In this document: positions 40,505-51,100 of the stretch, in pieces
How positions within the stretch are numbered: the first letter of the stretch is position 1
Layout of the letters: the number at the start of each line of letters is the position of its first letter
DNA from: a virus
IMG/VR virus record: IMGVR_UViG_3300042391_000634
Location: 186,001 to 250,000 of that record
DNA: 64,000 bases
Reading direction: 5' to 3' (one strand)
Notes under the pieces: generated by a model
The model's input: only the letters and a program-made list of their open reading frames with translations
What the model was told of the DNA's origin: nothing
Database searches by the model: none
Position numbers and translations under genes: made by a program

Positions 40505-43186
40505 ATGGCACTACAAAGAATAAATTGGACTCAGATTGAGACAGAAAATGTTAGTACAGGTACCACGATAGATCTGGGTTCATCAACTACTCCGTTAAAT
40601 GCAGTATATACAGATGACTTATATGTTTCAGGAACAAGTATATCTACGTTAATATCTGCTGGCGGTAATGGCTCCTCTGGAACCTCAGGTTCTAACGGTG
40701 CTTCGGGTACATCGGGTTCTAGCGGCACATCGGGTTCATCTGGTGCGAGAGGTTCTTCAGGAACATCAGGTTCTTCAGGAACATCAGGACAAAATGGTAC
40801 ATCAGGTTCTTCAGGAACATCAGGACAAAATGGAGCAAATGGAACAAATGGTTCCTCAGGAACATCGGGACAAGCGGGAACGTCAGGTTCATCAGGTTCT
40901 TCGGGTCAAGACGGTTTAAATGGTTCCAATGGAACTTCAGGTTCTTCTGGAACATCAAGTAATGGAACATCAGGAACATCAGGGTCTAATGGGTCAAGTG
41001 GAACATCTGGAGCAAGAGGTTCGTCAGGAACGTCGGGTTCTTCAGGTACATCAAGTAATGGAACATCAGGAACAAGTGGTTCATCTGGTTCTTCAGGTAT
41101 AAATGGTTCTTCAGGAACTTCAGGTTCTAGTGGATTGAGTGGTACGTCAGGTACAAGTGGAACATCAGGTTCTAATGGTAGTTCAGGTTCATCAGGAACA
41201 CAAGGAACATCAGGTTCTAGTGGTTCTTCAGGAACGGCAGGAACTAGTGGTAGTAATGGTTCATCAGGAACTTCAGGTAATAACGGTTCTTCAGGATCTA
41301 GTGGTTCATCAGGTTCCAACGGATCTAGTGGTTCATCAGGAACAAGTGGTTCTTCAGGAACGTCAGGTACAAGTGGTGCTAGAGGTTCTTCAGGAACGTC
41401 AGGTACAAGTGGTGCAGTTTATGCTACACGTTCAAGTACACTAATTTCAGATATTGATGAACATGATGGATTACCGTTAACATTTACGGTTGATACTGGT
41501 TTATCATATACAGTTGGACAAAAAGTAATTGCAGCCTACGATGTTAATAATTATTTAATTGGTAGAGTAAGTGGTTATAGTGGTAATCAATTATCGATTT
41601 TAATTGATACACATGGTGGTGGTAGTGAACACGACGATTGGTACATTAATTTATATGGTGGAACAACTATAGTTTCAGGTGGAACAGGTGGAGGTACAGC
41701 ATTAATAGTAACCGACGGAACAACTTCTGTTACCGATGTGAATAGAATAAGATTTAGTGGTGCAACAGTTACACAAACGGCTGCGGGACAATTAACGGTA
41801 ACAATAACGGGTGGTGAAGGAACGGGAACCGCAGGTTCTTCGGGAACGTCAGGATCTAGCGGGTCGTCAGGAACTGCAGGTTCTTCAGGATCAAGTGGAA
41901 CATCATCTTCAATTTATGTTAAACAGCAAGGTGGTTCACCTATTACGAATATATCAGGTGTCACATTTAGTGGTGCAACTGTTGTAGATGACGGAAACGG
42001 AAATGTAACCGTTCAAGTTACAGGCGGAGGTGAAATTGGCAACGATGGTTACCAAGGACACTTAGCAACATGGAAGTTCAATACGAGTACTAATACAAAT
42101 GTAAATCCAAATACAGGTTATTTTACTTTAAACACATCTGCGTGGGGATTAACAACAACAAGTATTTCGTTAGCAAATTTTAGTTTTTCACCAAATGTAG
42201 ATTTTTCAAGTTACTTAGATAGTTTATCTAACGGTTCAATATTAAAATTAATTAAAGCGACAGACCCGTCAATTTTTAAAATATTACAAATCACATCAAC
42301 TCAACCGTATGATGTTGGATTTGAGAATTTCACAGTAACACAAATTGCCACTGGTGGAGATGATCCATCAAGTGATGATGAGTTTTTACTAATCACTATG
42401 GGAGAAGCTGGTGTATCGGGAAATGATGGTTCATCAGGTACATCAGGTACATCAGGTTCATCAGGTACTAGTGGAACTTCAGGTATAAACGGTACATCTG
42501 GTACAGACGGTAGTTCAGGAACAAGTGGTTCAGATGGTACATCGGGTACATCAGGTTCTTCAGGTAGCGATGGTACAAGTGGTACTTCAGGATCTAGTGG
42601 TTCTGATGGTACAAGTGGAACATCTGGTTCTAGTGGTAGTAATGGTTCGTCAGGTACATCAGGTAGTGACGGTACTTCGGGTATTAATGGTACTTCAGGT
42701 ACAGATGGTACTTCAGGTACAGATGGTACTTCAGGAACTAGTGGTACAGATGGTACATCTGGTACATCACCTTTATACGTTGACGCAACTATAAAAGGAT
42801 ATCAGATAGTTCTTAACATGAGTGGAGGATCCACCGACGCCACTACACCGATTGCAAGTGTTTTAGGTCCAAATGGTGAAAATAAAGCTACATTAGAATC
42901 TCAAGGTTGGTCATTCACAATACCAACAACAAATAGATTACAAATTGGTAGACCAAGTGGTTTACAATCACAACCTATAGTGAATATAATGACACATGGC
43001 GTTAATGGTACGGAGGTTTTATCTAAATCACCAAATGCAACCACCACCGCTGGACAGAGTGTTTTCCAACAATATTCGGGTGGTAATTGGACCGGTATGG
43101 TTTTATATTCCGTATCGTCAGCAAACACAGGTGCGGCAACGGGAGGAAGTACGAACGTAATAATAACATTTGGTATAACAACTTAA
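40505..43186 (+). CDS. Collagen-like tail fibre protein
   Basis: An 893-residue protein. A short N-terminal domain (1-50) is followed by a Gly-X-Ser/Thr collagen-like rod (about 53-303), a globular insert (about 304-437), a short second rod (about 440-468), another globular part (about 469-637), a third rod (about 639-755) and a C-terminal domain (about 756-893, Gly/Thr-rich with a 'SVFQQYSGGNW' strand). The Pro of animal collagen is replaced by Ser/Thr, which is common in phage fibres. It should form a long trimeric fibre with globular beads. Confidence 0.8.
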   Translation: MALQRINWTQIETENVSTGTTIDLGSSTTPLNAVYTDDLYVSGTSISTLISAGGNGSSGTSGSNGASGTSGSSGTSGSSGARGSSGTSGSSGTSGQNGTSGSSGTSGQNGANGTNGSSGTSGQAGTSGSSGSSGQDGLNGSNGTSGSSGTSSNGTSGTSGSNGSSGTSGARGSSGTSGSSGTSSNGTSGTSGSSGSSGINGSSGTSGSSGLSGTSGTSGTSGSNGSSGSSGTQGTSGSSGSSGTAGTSGSNGSSGTSGNNGSSGSSGSSGSNGSSGSSGTSGSSGTSGTSGARGSSGTSGTSGAVYATRSSTLISDIDEHDGLPLTFTVDTGLSYTVGQKVIAAYDVNNYLIGRVSGYSGNQLSILIDTHGGGSEHDDWYINLYGGTTIVSGGTGGGTALIVTDGTTSVTDVNRIRFSGATVTQTAAGQLTVTITGGEGTGTAGSSGTSGSSGSSGTAGSSGSSGTSSSIYVKQQGGSPITNISGVTFSGATVVDDGNGNVTVQVTGGGEIGNDGYQGHLATWKFNTSTNTNVNPNTGYFTLNTSAWGLTTTSISLANFSFSPNVDFSSYLDSLSNGSILKLIKATDPSIFKILQITSTQPYDVGFENFTVTQIATGGDDPSSDDEFLLITMGEAGVSGNDGSSGTSGTSGSSGTSGTSGINGTSGTDGSSGTSGSDGTSGTSGSSGSDGTSGTSGSSGSDGTSGTSGSSGSNGSSGTSGSDGTSGINGTSGTDGTSGTDGTSGTSGTDGTSGTSPLYVDATIKGYQIVLNMSGGSTDATTPIASVLGPNGENKATLESQGWSFTIPTTNRLQIGRPSGLQSQPIVNIMTHGVNGTEVLSKSPNATTTAGQSVFQQYSGGNWTGMVLYSVSSANTGAATGGSTNVIITFGITT
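40661..41414 (+). repeat. Collagen-like GXX coding repeat, first rod
   Basis: About 250 residues of Gly-Thr-Ser / Gly-Ser-Ser / Gly-Ser-Asn triplets. Long shadow frames on both strands arise from it and are not genes. Confidence 0.9.
42418..42768 (+). repeat. Collagen-like GXX coding repeat, third rod
   Basis: About 117 residues of Gly-X-X with more Asp-Gly-Thr triplets than the first rod. Confidence 0.85.
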
Positions 43187-43200
43187 TATAGAAAAATAAA

Positions 43201-46200
43201 ATGGCATTAGAGGCTCCTGACAAATTATTAATTGGTAGTATAGATTTTGGTACAACAATACCAAACGAAACATATTCTTCTTTAGATACATACGATGGTG
43301 TATACATGTCATTCATATGTAATTTCACAATCATACCTCAACAAGGTGCTTATCCCGATTCAAATTTAAATCTTAATCTTTATAATGTAAATGATATCAC
43401 TATTGGTATGAAATTTGCGTTACCAACATCAAAAATGTATGATGTTATAGGGATTACGGGAATTACAGACACCGATGCAATTATTGAATTAAGAGATACT
43501 AATTTAAAAGAATATATAAATTCTAATTACGACCCACCAAATAATTTTCCAGATGAAAATCAAAATGGTATTTTTTATGAAGTCATTGACGGAGCGGCTA
43601 AATTGGGTAACCTTCAACAAAATGAAGGAGCGTTTACAAATTTAGGATATTGGATTGATGATATAATTGGTAATAGTATTACTGAATTAGCGGATTTTCA
43701 GACTGAGAGTGCGTTATTTCAACAAACAGGTTCATTTTATGCGACAACTAATGACCTTCAAATAACCGGTTCGTTAAATGTTGAAGAAGGTACAATTAGT
43801 GGTGACGGTGGTGGATTATATAATATTCCAGCAAGTGGGGTTACAGGATTAGAATTATTTAAAATTACATCAGGTAGTGTTAGTGCATCTTTAGAAGGTG
43901 GTACATTAAATATTAATACTGATGTTTTCATAGATGGTATTATTACTGCAAAACAATTAAACATTGATTATGTAAGTTCATCAATACTTTATACATCGGG
44001 ATCAACCAAATTTGGTGATACCTCAGACGATACACACGAATTTACAGGTTCATTGTTTATCAGTGGGTCGGTAAATATAGTTAGTGGTAGTTTAACAATT
44101 GATGGAGTTTCATTCTCAGCAATGACATCAGGTACATCAGGTTCTAGTGGTAGTGATGGAACTAGTGGAACTTCAGGTTCAGACGGTTCTTCAGGAACGT
44201 CAGGTTCATCTGGTTCTTCAGGAACATCAGGTAGTTCAGGTTCTAGCGGGTCATCAGGAACAAGTGGTTCTTCAGGTTCTTCTGGAACGTCAGGTTCAAG
44301 TGGTTCTTCAGGAAGTTCAGGTTCTAGCGGATCTTCAGGAACTAGTGGTTCAGACGGATCTAGCGGAACCTCAGGTAGTTCAGGTTCTAGCGGATCTTCA
44401 GGAACTAGTGGTTCAGACGGATCTAGCGGAACCTCAGGTTCTAATGGAACGGATGGTTCTTCAGGTTCAGATGGTACATCAGGTTCAGATGGTTCTTCAG
44501 GTTCAGATGGCACATCAGGAACTAGTGGTTCTAGTGGAATAAGTGGTGTAGACGGTACGAATGGTTCATCAGGCACATCGGGTTCTTCAGGTAGTGATGG
44601 TAGTTCAGGTACATCAGGTTCAAGTGGTAGTGATGGTTCTTCAGGAACTAGTGGTTCTTCAGGTAGTGATGGGTCTTCAGGTACTTCAGGATCAAGTGGA
44701 AGTGATGGCACGAGCGGCACATCGGGTAGTGATGGAACTTCGGGATCTAATGGTACAGACGGTTCATCAGGTACTTCAGGAGATAGTTTATTTGCTCAAA
44801 CAGGTTCTTTTTGGGCGACAACAAATGACATACAGATTACAGGTTCGTTAGATATTACCTCAACATTAGGTATAACTGACGCAAATATTATAATGACCGA
44901 CAGTTCTTCATTATACATGACGAGCGGGTCAAACATCTACGTTGATGGAGGTATTATTAGTGGAGCTTACATTTATGGTGACGGTTCAAACTTAATAAAC
45001 ATTCCAGCAAGTGGAGTAACGGGTTTACAATTAAATCAAATCGTTAGTGGTAGTGCAACTGCATCTATTTCACCTGACGGTTTTCAAATAAATGTACCAA
45101 CATCAATTACAGGATCGTTATTTGTTGATGGTATCATAACCGCTAAACAATTAAATATTGATTACGTAAGTTCTTCAATACTTTACACATCAGGATCTAC
45201 AAAATTCGGAGATACTTCAGACGATACTCACGAGTTTACAGGTTCATTGTTTATTAGTGGTTCTGTTAATATTTCAAGCGGTAGTTTAGTTATAGATGGA
45301 GTTTCATTCTCAGCAATGACTTCAGGAACATCAGGAACAAGTGGGACTTCGGGTTCTAGTGGTAGTGATGGTACATCAGGAACATCAGGTTCAGATGGTA
45401 CGTCAGGTTCTAGTGGTTCTGATGGTTCTTCAGGAACTAGTGGTTCTTCAGGTAGTGATGGGTCTTCAGGTACTTCAGGATCAAGTGGAAGTGATGGCAC
45501 GAGCGGCACATCAGGTTCTAGTGGTTCAGATGGTTCATCTGGTTCAAGTGGTAGTGATGGTTCAAGTGGTACATCGGGATCTAGTGGTTCAGATGGCACA
45601 TCAGGAACTAGTGGTTCTAATGGAACGGATGGGACATCAGGTACTAGCGGAAGTAATGGTACAGATGGTTCATCAGGAACTAGTGGTAGTTCAGGTTCTG
45701 ACGGAACATCAGGTTCTGACGGATCTTCGGGTAGTGATGGAACTTCAGGAACTAGTGGCTCATCAGGTATATCTGGCGTTGATGGTACAAATGGTTCATC
45801 GGGATCTAGTGGATCTTCAGGTAGTGACGGTTCAAGTGGTACATCAGGATCTAGTGGTTCAGATGGTTCTTCAGGCACAAGTGGTAGTGATGGTACATCG
45901 GGAACCTCAGGTTCTAATGGAACGGATGGTTCATCAGGTACAAGTGGTTCAGATGGAACTAGCGGTTCTAGCGGTAGCGATGGTTCATCAGGTACAAGTG
46001 GTGATAGTTTATTCGCACAAACAGGTTCATATTGGGCAACAACAAATGATATTCAAATCACAGGTAGTTTAACTATAACTTCTCAATTAGGTGTTACTGA
46101 TAGTAACATAATAATGACTGATAGTTCTTCATTATACTTATCTAGTGGCTCAAACATATATGTTGACGGTGGAATAATTAGTGGAGCATACATTTATGGT

Positions 46201-48096
46201 GATGGTAGTAATTTAATTAACATACCAGCAAGTGGAGTTACAGGATTAGAATTAAATAAAATAGTAAGTGGTTCAGTAAGTGCATCCATTCAATCTGATG
46301 GAACATTCAGGGTTAATGGAAACACGTATATTGATGGTATTTTAACGGCTAAAGAATTACATATTGATTATGTAACCTCTTCAGTTTTATATACATCAGG
46401 ATCGACAAAGTTCGGTGATACATTAGATGATAATCACAATTTTACAGGTTCGGTTAATATAACAGGTTCAATAACATTAAATGGTCAAGCAATTGGTACG
46501 GGTAAATTAGATGAATCGGCATTTAATACATATACAGGTTCAAATACATCACAATTTGCGGGAACATCATCATATGCAATATATGCGGAAAATGCTGTAA
46601 TAGTATCAGGGGCAAATAAACAATTATATGTTTCTTCACCTTCAACAACATGGTCTTTCACACACAATTTACATGAGAGATATCCTGTTATAAATGTTTT
46701 TGATGATAACGGTTATATAGTAGTTCCAGAAACAATAAGAAGTATAAATCAAGATTTAATTGAAGTATATTTCAACGTAGCAACGGCAGGACATGTAGTT
46801 GCATCTGTTGGTGGAGCAGGAACAAGTGGAACATCGGGAACTTCAGGTTCTAGTGGTAGTGATGGAACATCAGGTTCAGATGGTACATCAGGTTCAGACG
46901 GATCTTCAGGTACAAGTGGTAGTGATGGTTCTTCAGGAACAAGTGGATCTAGTGGTTCAGATGGTTCTTCAGGTACTAGTGGGTCTTCTGGTTCGGACGG
47001 ATCTAGTGGAACCTCAGGTTCTAATGGTTCAGATGGTTCATCGGGTACTAGTGGGTCTTCTGGTTCGGACGGTTCTTCAGGAACAAGTGGATCAGATGGT
47101 TCATCAGGCACATCAGGTTCAGACGGCACATCGGGTACTAGTGGTTCTAGTGGTATAAGTGGTGTGGATGGTACAGATGGTTCTTCAGGAACTAGTGGTT
47201 CATCGGGATCAAATGGTTCTTCAGGAACTAGTGGTTCAGACGGATCTAGCGGAACATCAGGTACATCGGGTACATCAGGTACAAGTGGTAGTTCAGGCAC
47301 TTCAGGTAGTGATGGTTCTTCAGGAACTAATGGTTCAGATGGTACATCAGGAACATCAGGTGATAGTTTATTTGCACAAACAGGTTCATATTGGGCAACA
47401 ACAAACGATATACAGATTACAGGTTCTTTAAATATTACATCTCAATTAGGTATTACAGATAGTAATACAATAATGACGGATAGTTCTTCATTGTATTTAA
47501 CAAGTGGTTCTAATTTATACATCCTCAACGGTAAAGCCGATTTAACAAATAGTGATTTAGAAATTAACACAGGTAATTTAACAGTTAATAACGGAACAAT
47601 TAGTGGTTCATTTGTTGGAGATGGTGCAGGATTATATAATATTCCATCATCAGGAATTACAGGTCTTAACTTAGATAGAATTGTTAGTGGTAGTGTAAGT
47701 GCATCATTGGCTGATGGAAAATTAAAAGTTAATACTGATGTAGTAATTGATGGTACAATCACAGCAAAAGAATTACGTATTGATTATGTAACATCTTCAA
47801 TTCTTTATCAATCAGGATCAACAAAATTCGGTGATACATTAGATGATAATCACAATTTTACAGGTTCATTACGTACAACAGGTTCGGTTATTATTGACGG
47901 AGATTTAACAGTACGTGGAACAACAACGTTAACATCAACAGACCCATTAAGAGAATCTTTGATTATATCAGGAGCGATGGCGATGATGCAAGCTCAAATT
48001 CAATCACAGATTATATCCGCGTCAATATCAATGGGAGGACAAAGGGTAATATCACAAGAACAAAACAATATTGTATTAGATTTAGGTGGTTTTTAA
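43201..48096 (+). CDS. Very long collagen-like fibre protein with repeated cap modules
   Basis: A 1631-residue protein. A unique N-terminal domain (1-170) is followed by alternating beta modules and three Gly-X-Ser/Thr rods (about 310-527, 708-935 and 1206-1388). After each rod comes a junction 'DSLFAQTGS.W', then strands 'ASGVTGL', 'AKQLNIDYVSSS' and 'SGSTKFGDT'. These modules repeat four times through the protein. A 'TWSFTHNL...YPVINVFDD' domain (about 1150-1200) is shared with the other long fibres. The C-terminus (about 1575-1631) has 'GAMAMMQAQIQSQIISAS', probably a trimerisation or attachment helix. No chaperone protease motif is seen. Confidence 0.8.
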   Translation: MALEAPDKLLIGSIDFGTTIPNETYSSLDTYDGVYMSFICNFTIIPQQGAYPDSNLNLNLYNVNDITIGMKFALPTSKMYDVIGITGITDTDAIIELRDTNLKEYINSNYDPPNNFPDENQNGIFYEVIDGAAKLGNLQQNEGAFTNLGYWIDDIIGNSITELADFQTESALFQQTGSFYATTNDLQITGSLNVEEGTISGDGGGLYNIPASGVTGLELFKITSGSVSASLEGGTLNINTDVFIDGIITAKQLNIDYVSSSILYTSGSTKFGDTSDDTHEFTGSLFISGSVNIVSGSLTIDGVSFSAMTSGTSGSSGSDGTSGTSGSDGSSGTSGSSGSSGTSGSSGSSGSSGTSGSSGSSGTSGSSGSSGSSGSSGSSGTSGSDGSSGTSGSSGSSGSSGTSGSDGSSGTSGSNGTDGSSGSDGTSGSDGSSGSDGTSGTSGSSGISGVDGTNGSSGTSGSSGSDGSSGTSGSSGSDGSSGTSGSSGSDGSSGTSGSSGSDGTSGTSGSDGTSGSNGTDGSSGTSGDSLFAQTGSFWATTNDIQITGSLDITSTLGITDANIIMTDSSSLYMTSGSNIYVDGGIISGAYIYGDGSNLINIPASGVTGLQLNQIVSGSATASISPDGFQINVPTSITGSLFVDGIITAKQLNIDYVSSSILYTSGSTKFGDTSDDTHEFTGSLFISGSVNISSGSLVIDGVSFSAMTSGTSGTSGTSGSSGSDGTSGTSGSDGTSGSSGSDGSSGTSGSSGSDGSSGTSGSSGSDGTSGTSGSSGSDGSSGSSGSDGSSGTSGSSGSDGTSGTSGSNGTDGTSGTSGSNGTDGSSGTSGSSGSDGTSGSDGSSGSDGTSGTSGSSGISGVDGTNGSSGSSGSSGSDGSSGTSGSSGSDGSSGTSGSDGTSGTSGSNGTDGSSGTSGSDGTSGSSGSDGSSGTSGDSLFAQTGSYWATTNDIQITGSLTITSQLGVTDSNIIMTDSSSLYLSSGSNIYVDGGIISGAYIYGDGSNLINIPASGVTGLELNKIVSGSVSASIQSDGTFRVNGNTYIDGILTAKELHIDYVTSSVLYTSGSTKFGDTLDDNHNFTGSVNITGSITLNGQAIGTGKLDESAFNTYTGSNTSQFAGTSSYAIYAENAVIVSGANKQLYVSSPSTTWSFTHNLHERYPVINVFDDNGYIVVPETIRSINQDLIEVYFNVATAGHVVASVGGAGTSGTSGTSGSSGSDGTSGSDGTSGSDGSSGTSGSDGSSGTSGSSGSDGSSGTSGSSGSDGSSGTSGSNGSDGSSGTSGSSGSDGSSGTSGSDGSSGTSGSDGTSGTSGSSGISGVDGTDGSSGTSGSSGSNGSSGTSGSDGSSGTSGTSGTSGTSGSSGTSGSDGSSGTNGSDGTSGTSGDSLFAQTGSYWATTNDIQITGSLNITSQLGITDSNTIMTDSSSLYLTSGSNLYILNGKADLTNSDLEINTGNLTVNNGTISGSFVGDGAGLYNIPSSGITGLNLDRIVSGSVSASLADGKLKVNTDVVIDGTITAKELRIDYVTSSILYQSGSTKFGDTLDDNHNFTGSLRTTGSVIIDGDLTVRGTTTLTSTDPLRESLIISGAMAMMQAQIQSQIISASISMGGQRVISQEQNNIVLDLGGF
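44126..44784 (+). repeat. Collagen-like coding repeat
   Basis: First rod of the 1631-residue fibre, about 218 residues of Gly-X-X. Confidence 0.9.
45322..46005 (+). repeat. Collagen-like coding repeat
   Basis: Second rod of the same gene, with blocks of codons nearly identical to the first rod, suggesting duplication within the gene. Confidence 0.9.
46816..47364 (+). repeat. Collagen-like coding repeat
   Basis: Third rod of the same gene, about 183 residues of Gly-X-X. Confidence 0.9.
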
Positions 48097-48167
48097 ATAA
48101 AACAAATCATTAATAAAAATATATTAAAAAAAACATAGAATTAATACGAGGATAGGTAATAACAAAG

Positions 48168-48175
48168 TATTTATA
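48168..48175 (+). promoter_or_regulatory. TATTTATA box before gene at 48196
   Basis: Exact octamer 20 bases before the ATG in a 99-base gap that shows no gene and no clear terminator. Confidence 0.45.
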
Positions 48176-48195
48176 AACTAAACAAACAAGCATAG

Positions 48196-51100
48196 ATGGC
48201 ACAAATCATTAAACACAGGAGGGGTTCGTTAGCGACTCTCAAAAACACAACAGCAAGGAACGGTGAATTAATCATCGCAACCGGTTCGATTGGTAATTTA
48301 CAAGGACCTTTTATTTTTATAGGTTCTCCAGTATTAGCAGACGAAGGAGTTGCAGGAGCGTTCAATACGGTCTCCAAGATTTATCAAGGAGCTAATGCAC
48401 CAACGATTGCAGCTGGCACATATGGTTCTGGATTAGATGGCACACCATTCTATGCCAGTTCTGAAAAGAAATTATACATATTAAACAACGATAACGTTGG
48501 TAATACTGCATTAAATTTAGTAGGTAACATTGAAGGTAATACTATCAGTGGTGTTACAATTACTAATTTAACAGGTACAACCGCAACGTTTGGTAGTCAA
48601 GTTAATATCAGTGGTTCAATGAACATTACCGGTAGTTTCTGGTTAAATGGTTCAGAATACACATCAAATAGTTCAGGAACTTCAGGTTCTTCAGGTTCTA
48701 GCGGTTCTTCAGGAACGGCAGGAACTTCAGGTTCTTCAGGTTCTTCAGGTTCTAGCGGTTCTTCAGGAACAGCTGGTACATCAGGTTCTTCAGGATCTAG
48801 CGGTTCTTCAGGAACGGCAGGAACTTCAGGTTCATCAGGTTCATCAGGAACTGCTGGTACATCTGGAACTTCAGGTAGTGATGGTACATCAGGTACATCA
48901 GGTTCCAGTGGTTCTTCAGGATCTAACGGTTCTTCAGGAACTAGTGGTTCATCTGGATCATCAGGAACTTCAGGTTCTTCAGGTTCATCAGGTTCTAATG
49001 GTACCGATGGTTCTTCAGGTTCATCAGGAACTAGTGGTTCATCAGGTTCATCAGGAACTAGTGGTTCTTCAGGTTCTTCAGGAACAGCTGGTACATCAGG
49101 TACATCAGGTTCAAGTGGTTCATCGGGATCATCAGGTTCATCAGGAACTTCAGGAACAGCAGGAACTTCAGGTTCTAGCGGTAGTGATGGTTCATCGGGT
49201 TCATCGGGAAGTGCTGGTACATCAGGAACATCGGGTACGTCAGGTTCATCAGGTTCTTCAGGTTCAGACGGTACTTCAGGAACTAGTGGTTCATCAGGTT
49301 CATCAGGAACAGCAGGAACTAGTGGTTCATCAGGTTCTTCAGGATCTTCAGGGTCTAATGGTACTGACGGTACTTCAGGAGATAGTTTATTCGCATTAAC
49401 AGGATCAATATGGTCAACAACAAATCCAGTAAGAATTGTAGGCGCATTAACGTCATCAGTAGTATCATCTTCATTTGTAGGTGATGGTGCAGGACTTTAT
49501 AATATACCAGCGAGTGGAGTTACTGGATTAGAATTAAATAAAATAGTAAGTGGTTCAGTAAGTGCATCAATATTATCTGATGGAACATTCAGAGTTAATG
49601 GAGACACTTATATTAATGGTATCATTACAGCAAGACAATTAAATATTGATTATGTAAGTTCTTCAATAATGTATACATCAGGTTCAACCAAATTTGGTGA
49701 TACGTTAGATGATACACATGATTTTACAGGTAGTCTTAATATTACAGGTTCATTAAAATTGAACGGTGTAACAGTTGGAACGGGTAAATTAGATGAATCT
49801 TGGTTTAATAGTTATGTATCAAGTTCAACATCTCAATTAGCAGGAACATCATCATTCGCAGTTTCTTCATCATATGCTGTATACGCTGAAAACGCGGTTA
49901 TTGTTTCAGGTCAAACTAAAACATTAGTAATTAGTTCAGCATCAACAACATGGTCATTCAACCACAATTTAGGATACAAATATCCAGCGGTTAATGTGTT
50001 TGATGGTAGTGATAAAGTTGTGATACCAACAGAAATTCACGTTATTGATAGTAATAACTTAAAAGTATACTTTAACGAAGCTCAAACGGGTACAGTAATT
50101 GCCACTATTGGTGGTAATGGTTCATCAGGAACTTCAGGTTCAGGTGGTACATCAGGTTCTTCAGGGTCAGCAGGAACAAGCGGTTCATCTGGTTCAGCAG
50201 GAACTAGTGGAACTTCAGGTTCTTCAGGTTCTAGTGGGTCTAATGGTACTGATGGTTCTTCAGGGTCAAGTGGTTCATCAGGAACTGCAGGTACATCAGG
50301 TACATCAGGTTCTAATGGTTCATCAGGATCTAGTGGTTCATCAGGTTCATCAGGAACTGCGGGTACAAGTGGTTCAAGTGGTTCAGATGGCACATCGGGA
50401 ACAAGTGGTTCTTCAGGAACAAGTGGTTCGTCAGGTTCATCAGGAACTTCAGGTTCTTCAGGTAGTTCAGGAACGGCAGGAACTTCAGGTTCTAGTGGTT
50501 CATCAGGTTCTTCAGGAACTTCAGGTTCTAATGGTACTGATGGTTCTTCAGGTTCTTCAGGAACAAGTGGTTCTTCAGGTTCATCAGGAACGGCAGGTAC
50601 TTCGGGTACATCAGGATCAAGTGGTTCATCAGGATCTTCAGGTTCTTCAGGAACAAGTGGTTCAGATGGAACTAGTGGTACATCAGGTTCTAGCGGTTCT
50701 TCAGGAACATCAGGTTCAAGTGGTTCTTCAGGAACTGCAGGAACATCAGGATCTAGTGGTAGTGATGGTTCTTCAGGTTCATCAGGAACTGCAGGTACAT
50801 CAGGTAGTTCAGGAACATCAGGAACATCAGGTTCAAGTGGATCTAGTGGTTCTTCAGGAACGTCGGGTTCTTCAGGATCAGCAGGTACATCAGGATCTTC
50901 AGGAGACAGTATATTCGCTTTAACAGGATCAGTTTGGGAAACAAACTTAAGTGTTAAATTTAACCAACCAGTAACTTCTTCTGTATTCACAGGTTCGTTC
51001 ATTGGTGATGGTGCAGGACTTTATAATATACCAGCAAGTGGTGTAACAGGATTACAATTAGATAAGATTGCAAGTGGTGCGGTAACAGCATCGGTAACTG

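Noticed and set aside
40531-51002. Minus-strand frames rich in Glu-Pro-Asp-Val and plus-strand frames rich in Gln-Val-His in the fibre genes
   Set aside because: They are shadows of the Gly-X-Ser/Thr repeats; the real frame is the long collagen-like one.
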